Shown here in pieces: positions 6,961-7,163 of a DNA stretch of 7,163 nt. The notes under the pieces were generated by a model that made no database searches, was not told where the DNA came from, and was given only the letters and a program-made list of their open reading frames with translations. Origin of the DNA: Clostridiales bacterium (lineage in GTDB: Bacteria; Bacillota; Clostridia; Christensenellales; CAG-1252); assembly GCA_003445835.1 (NCBI GenBank), contig DMCI01000005.1:1-7163 (forward strand). Direction: 5' to 3'. Positions within the stretch are counted from its first letter, which is position 1. Each line of letters begins with the position of its first letter. The translations under genes and the position numbers were made by a program.

Positions 6961-6994
6961 TAAAAAATGCACAAAAATGCATAAATTTTTGCCC
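6961..6994 (-). terminator. Weak terminator-like hairpin after the upstream membrane protein gene
   Basis: On the minus strand, GCAAAAAT (6992-6985) can pair with ATTTTTGT (6978-6971) around a 6-base loop, one pair being G-U. After three further bases comes a run of six T (6967-6962). The position, about 40 bp after the stop of the upstream gene and before the rnf promoter, suits a rho-independent terminator. The stem is almost all A-T and would be weak, so it may instead be chance structure in an AT-rich spacer. Confidence 0.3.
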
Positions 6995-7032
6995 ATTTTG
7001 TACTTGTGGAATATTCTACTTTTCAGTATATT

Positions 7033-7163
7033 TTACTTTTTGGCTTTTTTCTTGAAAAATCCGAACAAAACGAAAAATATTGATATCGAGCCGACAACGA
7101 TCAGAAAAATACCGAAAGCGCGCCTCAAAACGCATTCGGGCACCCTTCCCGTCGCAATAAAAC
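7033..7163 (-). CDS. C-terminal end of a membrane protein, TauE/SafE permease-like (partial)
   Basis: Only the last 42 codons and the TAA stop are inside the window; the gene begins beyond the right edge. The frame reads GRVPECVLRRAFGIFLIVVG (fragment residues 5-24), continues as a hydrophobic stretch to about residue 36, and ends in a lysine-rich tail (KKKAKK). A pattern of Gly-Arg-x-Pro-x-x-x-Leu-Arg-Arg-x-Phe-Gly followed by a final transmembrane helix and a basic cytoplasmic tail is typical of the end of TauE/SafE (sulfite/sulfoacetate exporter-type) permeases, but this is recognition from a short piece only. Another frame on the same strand is also open here (to a TAG near 7018) but is arginine/phenylalanine-rich without a membrane pattern, so I prefer this one. 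The stop lies about 175 bp before rnfC in the same direction; because rnfC has its own promoter, the gene is probably a separate unit. Confidence 0.62.
   Translation of the reverse strand, partial: FIATGRVPECVLRRAFGIFLIVVGSISIFFVLFGFFKKKAKK

Noticed and set aside
6859..7032. Redox-regulator (Rex-type) operator or riboswitch before rnfC
   Set aside because: No TTGTGA-type palindrome is present, and the predicted leader of about 25 nt is too short for a riboswitch.
1..7163. CRISPR arrays, tRNA/rRNA genes, insertion sequences or phage genes
   Set aside because: I found no regularly spaced repeats, cloverleaf-like or ribosomal sequences, transposase motifs or terminal inverted repeats.

Overview
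The window carries a complete rnfCDGEAB operon. It encodes a membrane-bound, ion-pumping ferredoxin:NAD+ oxidoreductase (Rnf complex). A Ppx/GppA-family exopolyphosphatase/pppGpp phosphohydrolase gene follows at the distal end. All seven genes lie on the minus strand. The gene order C-D-G-E-A-B, the long cysteine-rich RnfB, the strong purine-rich ribosome binding sites and the rather mixed base composition suggest an anaerobic, probably clostridial (Firmicutes-like) fermenter. The sequence alone does not allow a finer placement.

Layout, following transcription from the right edge. At 7163-7033 is the last part of a membrane protein gene, resembling the C-terminus of TauE/SafE-type permeases. 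An AT-rich spacer of about 175 bp (7032-6859) follows, with a weak terminator-like hairpin, short direct repeats and a good sigma-A-type promoter with an extended -10. Then come rnfC (TTG start, 6858-5566), rnfD, rnfG, rnfE and rnfA, each joined to the next by an overlap or near-overlap at an ATGA-type junction. rnfB starts 12 bp after rnfA, and ppx/gppA starts 29 bp after rnfB. A strong hairpin that can terminate in both directions (282-320) closes the operon. The left 280 bp hold only a possible 45-codon reading frame on the minus strand (185-48) and a small hairpin.

How the genes work together. RnfB takes electrons from reduced ferredoxin through its chain of iron-sulfur clusters. The electrons cross the membrane via the RnfA/RnfE pair and the covalently bound flavins of RnfG and RnfD. 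They return to RnfC, which reduces NAD+, and the energy released pumps Na+ or H+ outward. The ppx/gppA product hydrolyses polyphosphate and/or pppGpp, so the operon may join energy conservation to phosphate or stringent-response control; that link is inference from gene order. No gene for the flavin transferase ApbE, needed to load RnfD and RnfG, is in the window.

The main points worth a second look are: the coupling of ppx/gppA to rnf; flavin-attachment motifs in both RnfD and RnfG that lack the usual upstream aspartate; a histidine-rich replacement in one RnfB cluster motif; and the small frame at the left edge. I saw no clear undescribed system; the core is a well-known complex.
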